From assembly GCA_031177865.1 (NCBI GenBank), contig JAPSKD010000006.1:1-57840 (forward strand): a DNA stretch of 57,840 bases, in the 5' to 3' direction. The notes beneath the pieces were generated by a model. That model ran no database searches. It had not been told where the DNA came from and saw only the letters and a program-made list of their open reading frames with translations. This document shows, piece by piece, positions 1 through 9,464 of the stretch. The position numbers and the translations under genes are program-made. Source of the stretch: Bacillus sp. (in: firmicutes). Its GTDB lineage: Bacteria > Bacillota > Bacilli > Bacillales > Cytobacillaceae. How positions within the stretch are numbered: the stretch's first letter is position 1; every line of letters starts with the position of its first letter.

Positions 1-126
1 GGAAATATCGATTCCATTTCCTCTTTATTCGGGTACACCGTAAGCATGTCCAAGGCTAAACCGACAAACTCAGAGTTTATTGCTATGGTTGCGGATAAAC
101 TACGTTTAGAGCATAAGGCCTCTTGA
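1..126 (+). CDS. spo0A: Spo0A, C-terminal end (partial)
   Basis: The first 41 codons read in frame from base 1 to TGA at 124-126 and match the end of the DNA-binding domain of the sporulation master response regulator Spo0A, finishing in KLRLEHKAS. The segment [19 protein letters not shown] is a hallmark of the Spo0A effector domain. Only the tail is present; the receiver domain and most of the helix-turn-helix lie outside the window. A hairpin terminator follows at once. Spo0A activates or represses early sporulation genes after phosphorelay phosphorylation. Confidence 0.93.
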   Translation, partial: GNIDSISSLFGYTVSMSKAKPTNSEFIAMVADKLRLEHKAS

Positions 127-148
127 AGAGATCAATAATAGAAAGAAC

Positions 149-180
149 AAGCCTTCATCTTTAGAATGAGGGCTTTTTTC
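149..180 (+). terminator. Terminator of spo0A
   Basis: Arms 149-158 and 166-175 pair over 10 bp (one G-T wobble) and are followed by a T run, 22 bases after the spo0A stop. Confidence 0.85.
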
Positions 181-191
181 GTGGATTACTA

Positions 192-329
192 TTATTTATT
201 TTCTTTTTCAAGTTCCATTAATTTTTGAATAAGTATATGTTGAGGCATATGCATTAGTTGTTCTATCGGAACATTTAATTTTTCGGCAAGCTTAATAGCT
301 GTTTCAGGCGATAATTGTAAAGGTTTCAT
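192..329 (-). CDS. yycC: YycC family small protein
   Basis: A 45-residue protein (MKPLQLSPETA..., ending LEKENK) resembling the YycC family of Bacillaceae, whose function is not established. The open frame extends further upstream, but the ATG at 329 is the likely start: GGAGG lies 12 bases before it on the minus strand, and the family begins with MKPLQ/MRPLQ. The gene is divergent from the yqiK-like phosphodiesterase, with only about 40 bases between starts. The LSPETAIKLAEKLNV stretch looks helical, possibly HTH-like, but no function can be inferred. Confidence 0.8.
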   Translation of the reverse strand: MKPLQLSPETAIKLAEKLNVPIEQLMHMPQHILIQKLMELEKENK

Positions 330-370
330 TGCAAGTTCATACCTCCATTCTTTAGTTAGGAAGTGAAAAA

Positions 371-1099
371 ATGACACAAATTTTTGCTCATCGGGGTTAT
401 TCCGCCGTCTTTGCAGAAAATACTATGAGTGCATTTGAAGCAGCAGAAAAGGCAAATGCAGACGGTTTAGAGCTCGATGTCCAATTAACCAAAGATGGTG
501 AAGTGGTGGTTATTCATGATGAAAAAGTTGACCGGACAACAAGTGGTTCCGGCATTGTTAAAAATTTTACTTTTAATGAGATACGAAAGTTGAATGCCAA
601 TAAAAAGGGTGTGAAAAAAGAACCAATCCCGTCTTTAATTGAGGTTCTTGAATGGATGCAATCCAATCAATTAGTTTGTAACATAGAACTGAAAAATAAC
701 CTATTACCATATGAAGGCATGGAAGAAAAGGTGATTAGGCTTGTTCGAAAATATAATTTAATGGATCGGATTATCATTTCTTCTTTTAATCATTACAGTA
801 TCGTCCTATGTTATCGGACAGCACCCGAAATCGAGACAGCGCCACTATTTAATGAGCGAATTTATATGCCATGGGTGTATGCACAATCCATTCGCTCTAA
901 AGGTATTCATCCAAAACTAGCGTCGATATCAGATGAAATTATCCAAGGTGCAATGGAAAATGGAGTAGCAGTTAGACCATACACGGTCAATAAAGATGCA
1001 GACATTAACAGGCTTTTAAAAATTAACTGTACAGCGCTGATCACAGACGATCCGGTAAAGGCATTAAAAATTAAAAACCAATTTGAAAAGAGACCGTAA
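371..1099 (+). CDS. yqiK: Glycerophosphodiester phosphodiesterase
   Basis: A 242-residue cytoplasmic enzyme of the GDPD/PLC-like TIM-barrel family that hydrolyses glycerophosphodiesters to glycerol-3-phosphate and an alcohol. The N-terminus has the family signature AHRGYSAVFAENT (catalytic His in HRG and the ENT loop), followed by ELDVQLTKDGEVVVIHDEKVDRTT with the ExD metal ligands and HD. The length is normal for bacterial cytoplasmic GDPDs and there is no signal peptide. It occupies the B. subtilis yqiK position upstream of yqzF and bkdR. The start is preceded by GGAAG at an appropriate distance. Confidence 0.92.
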   Translation: MTQIFAHRGYSAVFAENTMSAFEAAEKANADGLELDVQLTKDGEVVVIHDEKVDRTTSGSGIVKNFTFNEIRKLNANKKGVKKEPIPSLIEVLEWMQSNQLVCNIELKNNLLPYEGMEEKVIRLVRKYNLMDRIIISSFNHYSIVLCYRTAPEIETAPLFNERIYMPWVYAQSIRSKGIHPKLASISDEIIQGAMENGVAVRPYTVNKDADINRLLKINCTALITDDPVKALKIKNQFEKRP

Positions 1100-1119
1100 A
1101 TGGCCTCTTTTATTTTTTT
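1086..1119. terminator. Shared terminator between yqiK and yqzF
   Basis: AAAGAG at the end of yqiK pairs with CTCTTT across the stop codon, with adjoining CC/GG pairs, and a T run follows. It lies between two convergent genes and overlaps both coding ends. Confidence 0.6.
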
Positions 1120-1352
1120 GTGTTTGAAAACCTCGATTGTACTTTATTTCTCTTTCTGTCACGATGAAAAATGAATCCCGCGACAAACCCTAAACCACCA
1201 ATGAATAGAATCAGGCCTAATAGAAATTGGAGCCATAAAAAAGGGATTGGGCTTTGCAGAATTCCAAATGTCATATCGCGCATTAATTTAATCCCATAGC
1301 CAGCTAAAAAACCTGGAATAACCAATATAAGTAGAGCAATAATCCGCCTCAT
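1110..1352 (-). CDS. yqzF: YqzF, DUF2627 membrane protein
   Basis: An 80-residue protein with two hydrophobic segments (about residues 4-22 and 38-62) and a basic C-terminal tail (HRDRKRNKVQSR), so a small two-pass membrane protein with a positively charged cytoplasmic end. It matches the DUF2627/YqzF family, which sits between the GDPD gene and bkdR in Bacillus. Function unknown. It is convergent with yqiK and divergent from bkdR. Confidence 0.85.
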   Translation of the reverse strand: MRRIIALLILVIPGFLAGYGIKLMRDMTFGILQSPIPFLWLQFLLGLILFIGGLGFVAGFIFHRDRKRNKVQSRFSNTKK

Positions 1353-1538
1353 AATTAAATCCTTCCAATTGATTAATAAGTCATAAGAATTATACCTTCA
1401 AAAGAAATATTAGTACAAGGATATAATTTGTCAAGGAAAGGAAAAAAATATAGAATAGATAATGAAAAATATTGCATGTTTTCGATTATGTTGGTGTGAA
1501 AGAGTTTTCTTTTTCAAATATAATAAAGGGGCGAAAAA

Positions 1539-3614
1539 ATGCAAAATGTTATGATTGTTGGTGCCGGTAAGGGTGGTACAGCGATCCTTAAATTACTCAA
1601 TGAGACAGAAGTTCTGAATGTTCAGGTTGTGATTGATAGAAACTTTGATGCACCGGGGATAGTATTGGCACAAAGTGAGGGGATAAAGACCGGGACGGAC
1701 TGGAAACCATATATAAACGAACAAATTGATATCATCATAGAGGTAACCGGTGATGAACATGTTTTTCAAGAGTTAAGGAGCACTAAGGACAAGAAAACGG
1801 TTTTAATTCCTGGTAGTGTTGCATTTCTTCTAGCAAAGCTTTTAGAAGAAAAGGAAGAATTAATCGTTAAGCACCAGAATGCTTCCTATCAACAAGAACT
1901 AATCTTTAATGCAACGAATGATGGGATGTTGGTAATAGATTCTAAGGGGATTGTGATTTTATTTAATCGTCGATCCGAGGAAATGACCGGTGTAAAACGG
2001 GACCAAGCGATTGGGAAAAACGTTGTTGAAGTCATTCCTGAAAGTAGACTTCCTTTAATTCTTGAAACGAGAAGAATAGAGAAGAATCAAGAAATGACTT
2101 TGGGGAATGGGCGAAAAATTATCACAACCCGTATCCCTATTATTGAAGAGAATGGAACGTTAATTGGTGCATTTGCAGTTTTTAAAGATATCACAGAAGT
2201 AGTGAATCTTGCTGAAGAAATTACGAATTTAAAAGAAATTCAAACCATGCTCCAGGCAATCATCCACTCTAGTGATGATGCTATTTCCGTAGTGGATGAA
2301 AGCGGAAGGGGTCTTCTCATTAATCCGGCGTATACCCGACTAACCGGGCTAACACAAGAACAAGTGATTGGACACCCAGCAACTGCTGATATATCAGAAG
2401 GCGAAAGTATGCATATGAAGGTTCTACAAACAAGAAGAGCAGTCCGTGGAGTCCCGATGAGAGTAGGGGCAAATAAACGAGAAGTCATTGTTAATGTGGC
2501 TCCGATTATTGTAAAAGGGAAACTAAAAGGCAGTGTTGGCGTTATTCATGATATGTCAGAAATTAAATCTCTAAACCGGGAATTAAACCGCGCACGACAA
2601 ATCATCCGCACGCTTGAAGCCAAGTATACCTTTGAGGATATTATCGGCAGTTCTGAGGAAATGATGCTTGCAATTGAGCAGGCTAAGCTTGGCGCAAAAA
2701 CGCCTGCAACCGTCCTTTTACGAGGTGAGTCCGGTACAGGGAAAGAATTGTTTGCCCATGCTATACATAATGCAAGTGATCGAAAATACAACAAATTTAT
2801 ACGTGTTAATTGTGCTGCCATTTCAGAGACCCTTCTAGAAAGTGAATTATTTGGATATGAAGAGGGAGCGTTTTCTGGGGCGAAAAGAGGAGGAAAAAGG
2901 GGTTTTTTTGAAGAGGCGAATAATGGGAGTATTTTTCTAGATGAAATAGGTGAACTTTCAGCTAATACTCAGGCGAAATTACTAAGGGTCTTGCAAGAAA
3001 ATGAAATCATCAGAGTAGGCGGCACAAAGCCAGTACCGATAAATGTTAGAATCATTGCCGCGACCCATGTGAATCTTGAAAAAGGAATTGCAAAAGGTTC
3101 TTTTAGGGAAGACTTATACTATCGTTTAAATCGTATGCCTATACATATACCTCCACTCCGGAATCGAAAAGAAGAGATCCCTGTTTTGTGTAAAAGGCTT
3201 ATCCAAAAAATTAATCGTGATTATGGAAGGAATGTGGAGGGCGTTGCCCAGGCTGCGCTCCTGAAATTAATGAATTATGATTGGCCGGGGAATGTAAGGG
3301 AACTAGAGAATATTCTTGGCCGGGCAATGATTTTTATGAATTATTATGAGACATTGATTAATATACATCACCTCCCTGAACTAAGGCCTAAAAAAACGGG
3401 AACGGAGCTGCAAGTATCGGACCATAGTGAATCAATCCAGCAGGATCGTTCCTTAACTGCAATGGTTGAAGATTATGAATCTGAAATCATCCAACAAACA
3501 CTTCAACGTTTTAATGGAAATAAGACGGCCGCTGCTAAAGCCCTTGGTTTATCCGTAAGGAATCTTTATTATAAGTTAGAAAAATACAAACTTGAAAATA
3601 ATAGCATGCAGTAA
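1539..3614 (+). CDS. bkdR: BkdR, sigma-54-dependent activator of the bkd operon
   Basis: A 691-residue enhancer-binding protein. In order: an N-terminal Rossmann-like segment ([11 protein letters not shown]), two PAS domains (about 117-225 and 235-345), a sigma-54 AAA+ domain (about 365-600) with Walker A GESGTGKE near residue 394 and Walker B-type FLDEIGE, and a C-terminal Fis-type helix-turn-helix ([20 protein letters not shown]). The sigma-54-contacting loop reads GAFSGA rather than GAFTGA. The next genes are the bkd operon behind a -24/-12 promoter, so it most likely activates them with SigL in response to branched-chain amino acids or their 2-oxo acids. The PAS ligand is unknown. Confidence 0.95.
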   Translation: MQNVMIVGAGKGGTAILKLLNETEVLNVQVVIDRNFDAPGIVLAQSEGIKTGTDWKPYINEQIDIIIEVTGDEHVFQELRSTKDKKTVLIPGSVAFLLAKLLEEKEELIVKHQNASYQQELIFNATNDGMLVIDSKGIVILFNRRSEEMTGVKRDQAIGKNVVEVIPESRLPLILETRRIEKNQEMTLGNGRKIITTRIPIIEENGTLIGAFAVFKDITEVVNLAEEITNLKEIQTMLQAIIHSSDDAISVVDESGRGLLINPAYTRLTGLTQEQVIGHPATADISEGESMHMKVLQTRRAVRGVPMRVGANKREVIVNVAPIIVKGKLKGSVGVIHDMSEIKSLNRELNRARQIIRTLEAKYTFEDIIGSSEEMMLAIEQAKLGAKTPATVLLRGESGTGKELFAHAIHNASDRKYNKFIRVNCAAISETLLESELFGYEEGAFSGAKRGGKRGFFEEANNGSIFLDEIGELSANTQAKLLRVLQENEIIRVGGTKPVPINVRIIAATHVNLEKGIAKGSFREDLYYRLNRMPIHIPPLRNRKEEIPVLCKRLIQKINRDYGRNVEGVAQAALLKLMNYDWPGNVRELENILGRAMIFMNYYETLINIHHLPELRPKKTGTELQVSDHSESIQQDRSLTAMVEDYESEIIQQTLQRFNGNKTAAAKALGLSVRNLYYKLEKYKLENNSMQ

Positions 3615-3615
3615 A

Positions 3616-3630
3616 TTTCATAGTATGAAA
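3616..3630. promoter_or_regulatory. Candidate BkdR upstream activating site
   Basis: A perfect 7-bp inverted repeat with one central base (TTTCATA-G-TATGAAA) starts two bases after the bkdR stop. Its centre is about 85 bp upstream of the predicted sigma-54 start site, a usual distance for an enhancer. A further half-site, TTTTCATAG, occurs at 3664-3672. Binding by BkdR is inferred. Confidence 0.65.
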
Positions 3631-3680
3631 ATAATTGCACTATCTATTCTGAGTGATAAAGCGTTTTCATAGGATTTAAC

Positions 3681-3698
3681 TTGGCACGGATTTTGCAT
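3681..3698 (+). promoter_or_regulatory. Sigma-54 (SigL) -24/-12 promoter of ptb-bcd-buk-lpdV-bkd
   Basis: TTGGCAC at 3681-3687 and TTTTGCAT at 3691-3698 place GG (3683-3684) and GC (3695-3696) exactly 12 bases apart, which is the sigma-54 consensus. The transcript would start near 3708. This rules out any ptb start upstream of that point and fits the enhancer-binding regulator encoded next door. Confidence 0.93.
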
Positions 3699-3746
3699 AT
3701 TACATTAATGGAGTTGGAGTTGAAGAGAGAAAGGGTTGATGACAAC

Positions 3747-4655
3747 TTGTTGCTTGAATCACTAATAAACAAAGCAACCCAACTGGATAATATCACGGTA
3801 GCTGTTGCAGTGGCAGAAGATGAAGAAGTCATAGAAGCAGTTATCGAGGCATTAAACCGAAATCTTGCCAATTTTATATTATTTGGTGATAATGAAAAAA
3901 TTAATACGATATTGAATGTGAAACACAAAGACCAACAAAAAAGTAATAAGAGTCTTACTGTTGTTCATGCTGATTCCAATACGATGGCTGCAGAACTGGC
4001 GGTTAGGGCTGTATCGACTAAGGAAGCAACTGTGTTAATGAAAGGGAATATCCCTACGAGCGTTCTTTTAAAATCAGTTTTAAATAAAGAATACGGTTTA
4101 AGAACGGGAAAAATTTTATCACACGTGGCTGTTTTTGAGATTCCAGATTACAATCGATTTACCATCGTTACGGATGCAGGGATGAATATTGCTCCAGATT
4201 TAGAGGAAAAAGCGCAAATGATAAGAAATGCTGCAGCCATAGCAAGAGCGATTGGAATAGAATATCCTAAAGTGGCTCCTATAGCCGCCGTTGAAGTAGT
4301 AAATCCAGCGATGCAAGCGACTATTGATGCGGCTGCATTAACCATTATGAATAAACGCGGGCAGATTACAGGCTGTATTGTAGATGGTCCATTAGCATTA
4401 GATAACGCCGTTTCTACTTTAGCTGCTGAACACAAAGGAATTCATAGTGAAGTAGCGGGAAGAGCTGATATATTATTAGTTCCCGCCATTGAGGTTGGAA
4501 ATGTCTTATATAAGTCATTAATTTATTTTGCAAAAGCAAAAGTAGGGGCTGTCATTGCTGGGGCGAAGGCTCCAATTGTATTAACCTCAAGAGCCGATTC
4601 AGCTGAAAGTAAACTATATTCACTTGCACTCGCTATCTGCTCTGTTACCAAATAG
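3747..4655 (+). CDS. ptb: Phosphate butyryltransferase
   Basis: Converts butyryl- or branched-chain acyl-CoA plus phosphate to acyl phosphate and CoA, the first of the two steps that recover ATP from BKD products. The protein belongs to the PTA/PTB family and contains the conserved stretches VLMKGNIPTS, ITGCIVDGPLALDNAVS and ILLVPAIEVGN. The reading frame is open back to 3681, but the sigma-54 promoter lies inside that stretch and the transcript should start near 3708. The TTG at 3747, with AAAGGG 11 bases upstream, is therefore preferred, giving 302 residues, close to the B. subtilis protein. TTG at 3750 is the alternative. Confidence 0.9.
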   Translation: MLLESLINKATQLDNITVAVAVAEDEEVIEAVIEALNRNLANFILFGDNEKINTILNVKHKDQQKSNKSLTVVHADSNTMAAELAVRAVSTKEATVLMKGNIPTSVLLKSVLNKEYGLRTGKILSHVAVFEIPDYNRFTIVTDAGMNIAPDLEEKAQMIRNAAAIARAIGIEYPKVAPIAAVEVVNPAMQATIDAAALTIMNKRGQITGCIVDGPLALDNAVSTLAAEHKGIHSEVAGRADILLVPAIEVGNVLYKSLIYFAKAKVGAVIAGAKAPIVLTSRADSAESKLYSLALAICSVTK

Positions 4656-4685
4656 ATTTTTTTTACTAAAGGGAGGATTTTTTTC

Positions 4686-5780
4686 ATGGAAATTTTTAAG
4701 TACTTAGAACAATACGATTACGAGCAAGTTGTATTTTGCCAGGATAAACAATCTGGATTAAAAGCAATTATTGCTATTCATGATACAACATTAGGTCCTG
4801 CCCTTGGCGGTACTCGTATGTGGACATATGAATCAGAAGAAGCAGCCATCATTGATGCATTGCGTTTAGCAAAAGGGATGACGTATAAAAACGCAGCAGC
4901 AGGGCTAAATCTTGGTGGTGGTAAAACCGTTATTATTGGTGATCCGCGTAAGGATAAAAATGAAGAAATGTTCCGTGCCTTCGGCCGCTATATTCAAGGG
5001 TTAAACGGAAGATATATTACTGCAGAAGATGTTGGAACAACGGTTGCAGATATGGATTTAATTCATGAAGAAACAGACTATGTAACGGGTATTTCGCCAG
5101 CATTTGGTTCCTCTGGTAATCCTTCACCTGTTACGGCTTATGGTGTTTATCGCGGGATGAAAGCCGCTGCTAAAGCAGCCTTTGGTTCTGATTCTCTTGA
5201 AGGAAAAGTGATAGCAGTTCAAGGTGTTGGAAACGTTGCTTTTAATCTTTGCCGTCATCTTCACGAAGAAGGTGCACAATTAATCGTAACGGATATTAAT
5301 AAAGAAGCTGTCCAGCGTGCAGTTGAAGAATTTGGAGCACGTGCAGTAGATCCAAATGAAATCTATGGTGTGGAATGTGATATTTATGCTCCATGCGCTC
5401 TTGGTGCAACGGTAAATGACGATACCATTCCACAGTTAAAAGCAAAAGTAATTGCTGGAGCAGCCAATAACCAGTTAAAGGATACTCGCCATGGTGATCT
5501 CATTCATGAAATGGGTATTATTTATGCTCCTGACTATGTTATAAATGCTGGCGGCGTTATCAATGTAGCTGATGAGCTTTATGGCTATAACCGTGATCGT
5601 GCCTTGAAGAAAGTCGAGACAATTTATGCAAATATTGAAAAAGTTATTGAAATTTCTAAACGTGATGGTATTCCTACCTATTTAGCAGCAGATCGTATGG
5701 CAGAGGAAAGAATTGAAAGGATGCGTAATTCTCGCAGTCAATTCCTCCAAAATGGTCATCATATTTTAAGCCGTCGTTAA
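4686..5780 (+). CDS. bcd: Leucine dehydrogenase
   Basis: NAD-dependent oxidative deamination of Leu, Val and Ile to 2-oxo acids, feeding the BKD complex. It has 364 residues, the usual length. The catalytic lysine is K80 in [11 protein letters not shown], the position known in Bacillus and Geobacillus leucine dehydrogenases. The Rossmann motif [11 protein letters not shown] (residues around 180) and the GAANNQL segment of the Glu/Leu/Phe/Val dehydrogenase family are present. It follows ptb after 30 bases with RBS GGGAGG and is followed by a strong hairpin before buk. Confidence 0.96.
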   Translation: MEIFKYLEQYDYEQVVFCQDKQSGLKAIIAIHDTTLGPALGGTRMWTYESEEAAIIDALRLAKGMTYKNAAAGLNLGGGKTVIIGDPRKDKNEEMFRAFGRYIQGLNGRYITAEDVGTTVADMDLIHEETDYVTGISPAFGSSGNPSPVTAYGVYRGMKAAAKAAFGSDSLEGKVIAVQGVGNVAFNLCRHLHEEGAQLIVTDINKEAVQRAVEEFGARAVDPNEIYGVECDIYAPCALGATVNDDTIPQLKAKVIAGAANNQLKDTRHGDLIHEMGIIYAPDYVINAGGVINVADELYGYNRDRALKKVETIYANIEKVIEISKRDGIPTYLAADRMAEERIERMRNSRSQFLQNGHHILSRR

Positions 5781-5787
5781 AAAGCAG

Positions 5788-5832
5788 AAAGGGCAGAGCG
5801 CTGAATGAGTAATTCAGCGTCTTTTCCCCTTT
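5788..5832 (+). terminator. Intercistronic hairpin between bcd and buk
   Basis: Perfect 8-bp stem, 5799-5806 with 5812-5819, inside a longer fold in which AAAGGG at 5788-5793 can pair with CCCTTT just before buk. The following T-rich run is interrupted by C residues, so it is more likely a partial terminator or processing/stability element than a full stop. Confidence 0.55.
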
Positions 5833-5870
5833 ACTAAATGTCAAATGTAAAAAAATGGAGGTCGAATACG

Positions 5871-6974
5871 TTGCCTGATACTAAATATCGAATACTCGTT
5901 ATCAATCCAGGTTCCACTTCCACCAAGATCGGGGTCTTCGATAATGAAGTTTCCATTTTTGAGAAAACAATCCGTCATGATTCAGAAGTGATTAATTCAT
6001 TTGATAATATTATTGATCAATATGAATTTAGAAAAAATACAATCCTAGAAACACTGGATCATGCAGGGATTAATATATCGAAGCTGAGTGCTGTTTGTGG
6101 ACGCGGTGGTTTGCTTCGTCCAATCGAAGGTGGCACCTATGCAGTCAATAGCACTATGCTTGAAGATTTGCGGACTGGTTTTGCTGGGCAGCATGCTTCA
6201 AATCTAGGTGGTATTATTGCCTTCGAAATTGCTTCTGGTTTAAATATTCCTTCCTTTATTGTCGACCCCGTTGTTGTGGATGAACTAGAACCCATTGCTA
6301 GAATTTCTGGTTTTTCCTTAATTGAGCGGGTGAGTATTTTTCATGCTCTTAATCAAAAAGCTGTTGCACGAAGAGTAGCAAAAGAATTAGGAAAAAAATA
6401 TACCGAATTAAACCTTATTGTTACCCATATGGGAGGCGGCATTACGGTTGGGGTACATAAGCAAGGCAAAGTCATTGATGTAAACAACGGCCTCCATGGT
6501 GATGGTCCTTTTAGCCCAGAACGAGCTGGAACTGTTCCGGTAGGAGATTTAGTTGCGCTATGTTATTCAGGTCAGTACTACCGTGATGAAATAATGAAGA
6601 AACTTGTCGGTCAAGGGGGGCTTGTTGGTTACCTTGGAACCAACGATGCTGTCGAAGTTGAAAAAAGAATTGAAGCTGGCGATAAACAGGCGTCCCTAAT
6701 TTACGAAGCAATGGCATACCAAGTCGCAAAGGAAATAGGAGCAGCCAGTGCCGTATTAGCTGGAAAAGTAGATGCCATTGTGTTAACTGGCGGTCTCGCG
6801 TATGGTAAAGGATTTGTGAAATCCATCACCGATAGGATAAATTGGATTGCAGATACCATTGTCCATCCAGGTGAAAATGAACTTCAAGCATTAGCTGAAG
6901 GTGCACTAAGAGTTTTACGTGGAGAGGAAAAGGTAAAAGAGTATCCTGGTACATTCAAAACAGCAAAAATCTAA
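5871..6974 (+). CDS. buk: Butyrate kinase
   Basis: Transfers phosphate from butyryl or isovaleryl phosphate to ADP, making ATP and the free acid. It is an ASKHA-fold acetokinase family enzyme: [15 protein letters not shown] (phosphate 1) at the N-terminus, GRGG and [12 protein letters not shown] motifs, and [10 protein letters not shown] near the C-terminus. An in-frame ATG exists at 5838, but TTG at 5871 has GGAGG nine bases upstream and yields 367 residues beginning just before [10 protein letters not shown] as in the family, so it is preferred. Confidence 0.93.
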   Translation: MPDTKYRILVINPGSTSTKIGVFDNEVSIFEKTIRHDSEVINSFDNIIDQYEFRKNTILETLDHAGINISKLSAVCGRGGLLRPIEGGTYAVNSTMLEDLRTGFAGQHASNLGGIIAFEIASGLNIPSFIVDPVVVDELEPIARISGFSLIERVSIFHALNQKAVARRVAKELGKKYTELNLIVTHMGGGITVGVHKQGKVIDVNNGLHGDGPFSPERAGTVPVGDLVALCYSGQYYRDEIMKKLVGQGGLVGYLGTNDAVEVEKRIEAGDKQASLIYEAMAYQVAKEIGAASAVLAGKVDAIVLTGGLAYGKGFVKSITDRINWIADTIVHPGENELQALAEGALRVLRGEEKVKEYPGTFKTAKI

Positions 6975-6994
6975 CGATTTGGGGAGGAAATAAA

Positions 6995-8416
6995 GTGTCA
7001 CAAGAATACGATTTAGTCATTCTTGGCGGTGGAACAGGCGGTTATGTGGCTGCCATTCGTGCCTCTCAGCTTGGCTTAAAAACAGCAATAGTTGAAAAAG
7101 GAAAACTTGGAGGAACATGTCTTCATAAAGGATGTATCCCAAGTAAGGCTCTGCTTAGAAGTGCTGAGGTTTATGCGACAGCTAAGCATAGCGAAGATTT
7201 CGGTGTGATTACAAGTGATGTCTCCTATAACTTTGGAAAAGTACAGGAAAGAAAAAATAAAATCATTGAACAACTTCATAAAGGTGTTCAACATCTCATG
7301 AAGCAAGGGAAAATCGATGTTTATGAAGGGCTTGGCAGAATATTAGGTCCATCAATTTTTTCACCAATGCCTGGAACGATTTCGGTTGAAATGAATAATG
7401 GCGAAGAAAATGAAATGCTCATTCCGAAAAATGTTGTTATTGCGACAGGTTCGAGACCAAGAACACTTCCTGGACTAGAAATTGATGGAGAATTAGTCAT
7501 TACCTCTGACGAAGCACTAGAGCTAACGAACTTACCTTCTTCTATCATTATTGTCGGAGGCGGTGTTATTGGAATTGAATGGGCTTCTATGTTATCTGAT
7601 TTCGGGGTCGAAGTCACGGTTATTGAATATGCAGATCGCATTATTCCAACTGAAGACCAAGAAATCTCCAAAGAAATGCAGCGCCTCATGAAGAAAAAGG
7701 GAATTAAACTTGTAACAGGAGCAAAGGTCCTTCCTGAAACACTGGTAAAAGGTGATGGTGTAACCATTTCTGCTGAAGTGAAGTCTGGCATGAAAGAATT
7801 TAAGGCTGAAAAACTTCTCGTATCAGTAGGGCGACAAGCAAATGTTGAAGGAATTGGATTGGAAAATACAGAAATCCAGGTTGAAAAAGGTTTTATCGTT
7901 ACCAATGAATTCTACCAAACAAAGGAATCTCATATTTACGCAATTGGTGATGTGATTGGCGGTCTGCAGTTAGCACATGTTGCCTCCCATGAAGGTATAA
8001 TTGCAGTTGAACATATTGCTAGAAAAGATCCTTCCGAGCTTAATTACAATCTAGTTTCTAGATGTATATATAGCAATCCTGAGGTTTCGAGTGTTGGGAT
8101 TACCGAGGAACAGGCAAAAGAAAAGGGCCATAAAGTAAAAGTGGGCAAATTTTCATTCCGAGCAATCGGGAAGGCTCTCGTGTTTGGAGAATCCGATGGT
8201 TTTGTCAAGATTGTCGCTGATGAAGATACCAATGATATTCTAGGGGTGCATATGATTGGTCCGCATGTGACTGATATGATAACAGAGGCAGGATTGGCAA
8301 TGGTATTGGATGCAACACCATGGGAAATTGCTCATACGATTCATCCACATCCTACGCTTTCTGAGGCAATTGGAGAAGCTGCACTAGCAGTCGATGGTAG
8401 AGCAATCCATTCTTAA
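6995..8416 (+). CDS. lpdV: Dihydrolipoyl dehydrogenase of BKD complex (E3)
   Basis: FAD- and NAD-dependent E3 subunit that reoxidises the dihydrolipoyl groups of BkdB. 473 residues. It has the N-terminal FAD motif GGGTGGYVAA, the redox disulfide C42/C47 in GGTCLHKGCIPSK, a second NAD Rossmann motif IIVGGGVIGIEWA, and the C-terminal dimer-interface catalytic segment HTIHPHPTLSEA. It starts with GTG after GGGGAGG. It is the dedicated E3 of this operon, between buk and the E1 genes. Confidence 0.96.
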   Translation: MSQEYDLVILGGGTGGYVAAIRASQLGLKTAIVEKGKLGGTCLHKGCIPSKALLRSAEVYATAKHSEDFGVITSDVSYNFGKVQERKNKIIEQLHKGVQHLMKQGKIDVYEGLGRILGPSIFSPMPGTISVEMNNGEENEMLIPKNVVIATGSRPRTLPGLEIDGELVITSDEALELTNLPSSIIIVGGGVIGIEWASMLSDFGVEVTVIEYADRIIPTEDQEISKEMQRLMKKKGIKLVTGAKVLPETLVKGDGVTISAEVKSGMKEFKAEKLLVSVGRQANVEGIGLENTEIQVEKGFIVTNEFYQTKESHIYAIGDVIGGLQLAHVASHEGIIAVEHIARKDPSELNYNLVSRCIYSNPEVSSVGITEEQAKEKGHKVKVGKFSFRAIGKALVFGESDGFVKIVADEDTNDILGVHMIGPHVTDMITEAGLAMVLDATPWEIAHTIHPHPTLSEAIGEAALAVDGRAIHS

Positions 8417-8456
8417 GTATGAATGTACGTACGAACATATGGGAGGTAAAAAATAA

Positions 8457-9452
8457 ATGGCTGAAAATCGTCATCATGCATTAGGTTTAAGTGATGAAAA
8501 GGTTTTGGAAATGTATGAAACTATGCTTCTAGCCCGCCGGATTGATGAACGGATGTGGTTGTTGAATCGTGCTGGTAAAATACCATTTGTTATTTCATGT
8601 CAAGGACAAGAAGCAGCACAAGTTGGTGCGGCATTTGCACTTGATAAGGAAAAAGATTATGTACTGCCATATTACCGCGATATGGGCGTAGTCTTAACAT
8701 TTGGAATGACACCCAAAGAACTAATGCTATCAGGTTTTGCTAAAGCGGAGGACCCAAACTCAGGCGGCCGGCAAATGCCTGGGCACTTTGGGCAAAAGCG
8801 AAATCGCATCGTTACTGGATCCTCTCCTGTAACAACTCAGGTTCCACATGCGGTCGGGGTAGCGTTAGCAGGGAAAATGGAACGAAAGGATCTTGTGACC
8901 TTCGTAACCTTCGGTGAGGGTTCCTCAAACCAAGGTGATTTCCATGAAGGAGCTAACTTTGCCGGAGTTCATAAGTTACCAGTCATATTCATGTGTGAAA
9001 ACAATAAATATGCCATTTCTGTTCCAATTGAGAAGCAATTGGGATGTGAAAAAGTATCTGATCGTGCAATCGGATACGGTATGCCAGGATTTACTGTTGA
9101 TGGAAACGACCCATTAGAAGTGTATAAAGTCGTGAAGGAAGCAGTAGAGCGCGGCCGCCGCGGTGAGGGTCCTTCACTAATAGAAACAGTCTCTTACAGA
9201 CTGACACCACACTCTTCTGACGATGATGACCGTTCGTACCGCGCCCCTGATGAAGTGGCTAAAGCGAAAACGAAGGATCCGATTATTACTTTTGGTGCCT
9301 ATTTAAAAGAAACAGGTGTAATGAATGATGAGTTGGAAAAAGAAATTAACGTTCGTGTGATGAAGCAAGTGAACGAAGCCACTGATTATGCTGAGAATGC
9401 ACCGTATGCAGCACCTGAACACGCGTTGAAATATGTTTATGGTGATAAGTAA
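8457..9452 (+). CDS. bkdAA: Branched-chain 2-oxoacid dehydrogenase E1 alpha
   Basis: Thiamine-diphosphate E1 alpha subunit that decarboxylates branched-chain 2-oxo acids. 331 residues. The ThDP/Mg motif is GEGSSNQGDFHEGANFAGV followed by ENNKYA, and the phosphorylation-loop-like stretch YRLTPHSSDDDD is present. It partners BkdAB, which starts 12 bases after its stop. The start has GGGAGG upstream. Confidence 0.95.
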   Translation: MAENRHHALGLSDEKVLEMYETMLLARRIDERMWLLNRAGKIPFVISCQGQEAAQVGAAFALDKEKDYVLPYYRDMGVVLTFGMTPKELMLSGFAKAEDPNSGGRQMPGHFGQKRNRIVTGSSPVTTQVPHAVGVALAGKMERKDLVTFVTFGEGSSNQGDFHEGANFAGVHKLPVIFMCENNKYAISVPIEKQLGCEKVSDRAIGYGMPGFTVDGNDPLEVYKVVKEAVERGRRGEGPSLIETVSYRLTPHSSDDDDRSYRAPDEVAKAKTKDPIITFGAYLKETGVMNDELEKEINVRVMKQVNEATDYAENAPYAAPEHALKYVYGDK

Positions 9453-9464
9453 GGGGGATGTAAC

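Noticed and set aside
3681-3746. Upstream extension of ptb to 3681 or 3708
   Set aside because: The sigma-54 promoter occupies 3681-3698 and the transcript should begin near 3708, so these codons are not translated.
7321-7905. A 194-codon open frame on the minus strand
   Set aside because: It lies wholly inside lpdV, has no RBS or family features, and is Ser/Pro/Thr-rich as expected for the antisense of a real gene.
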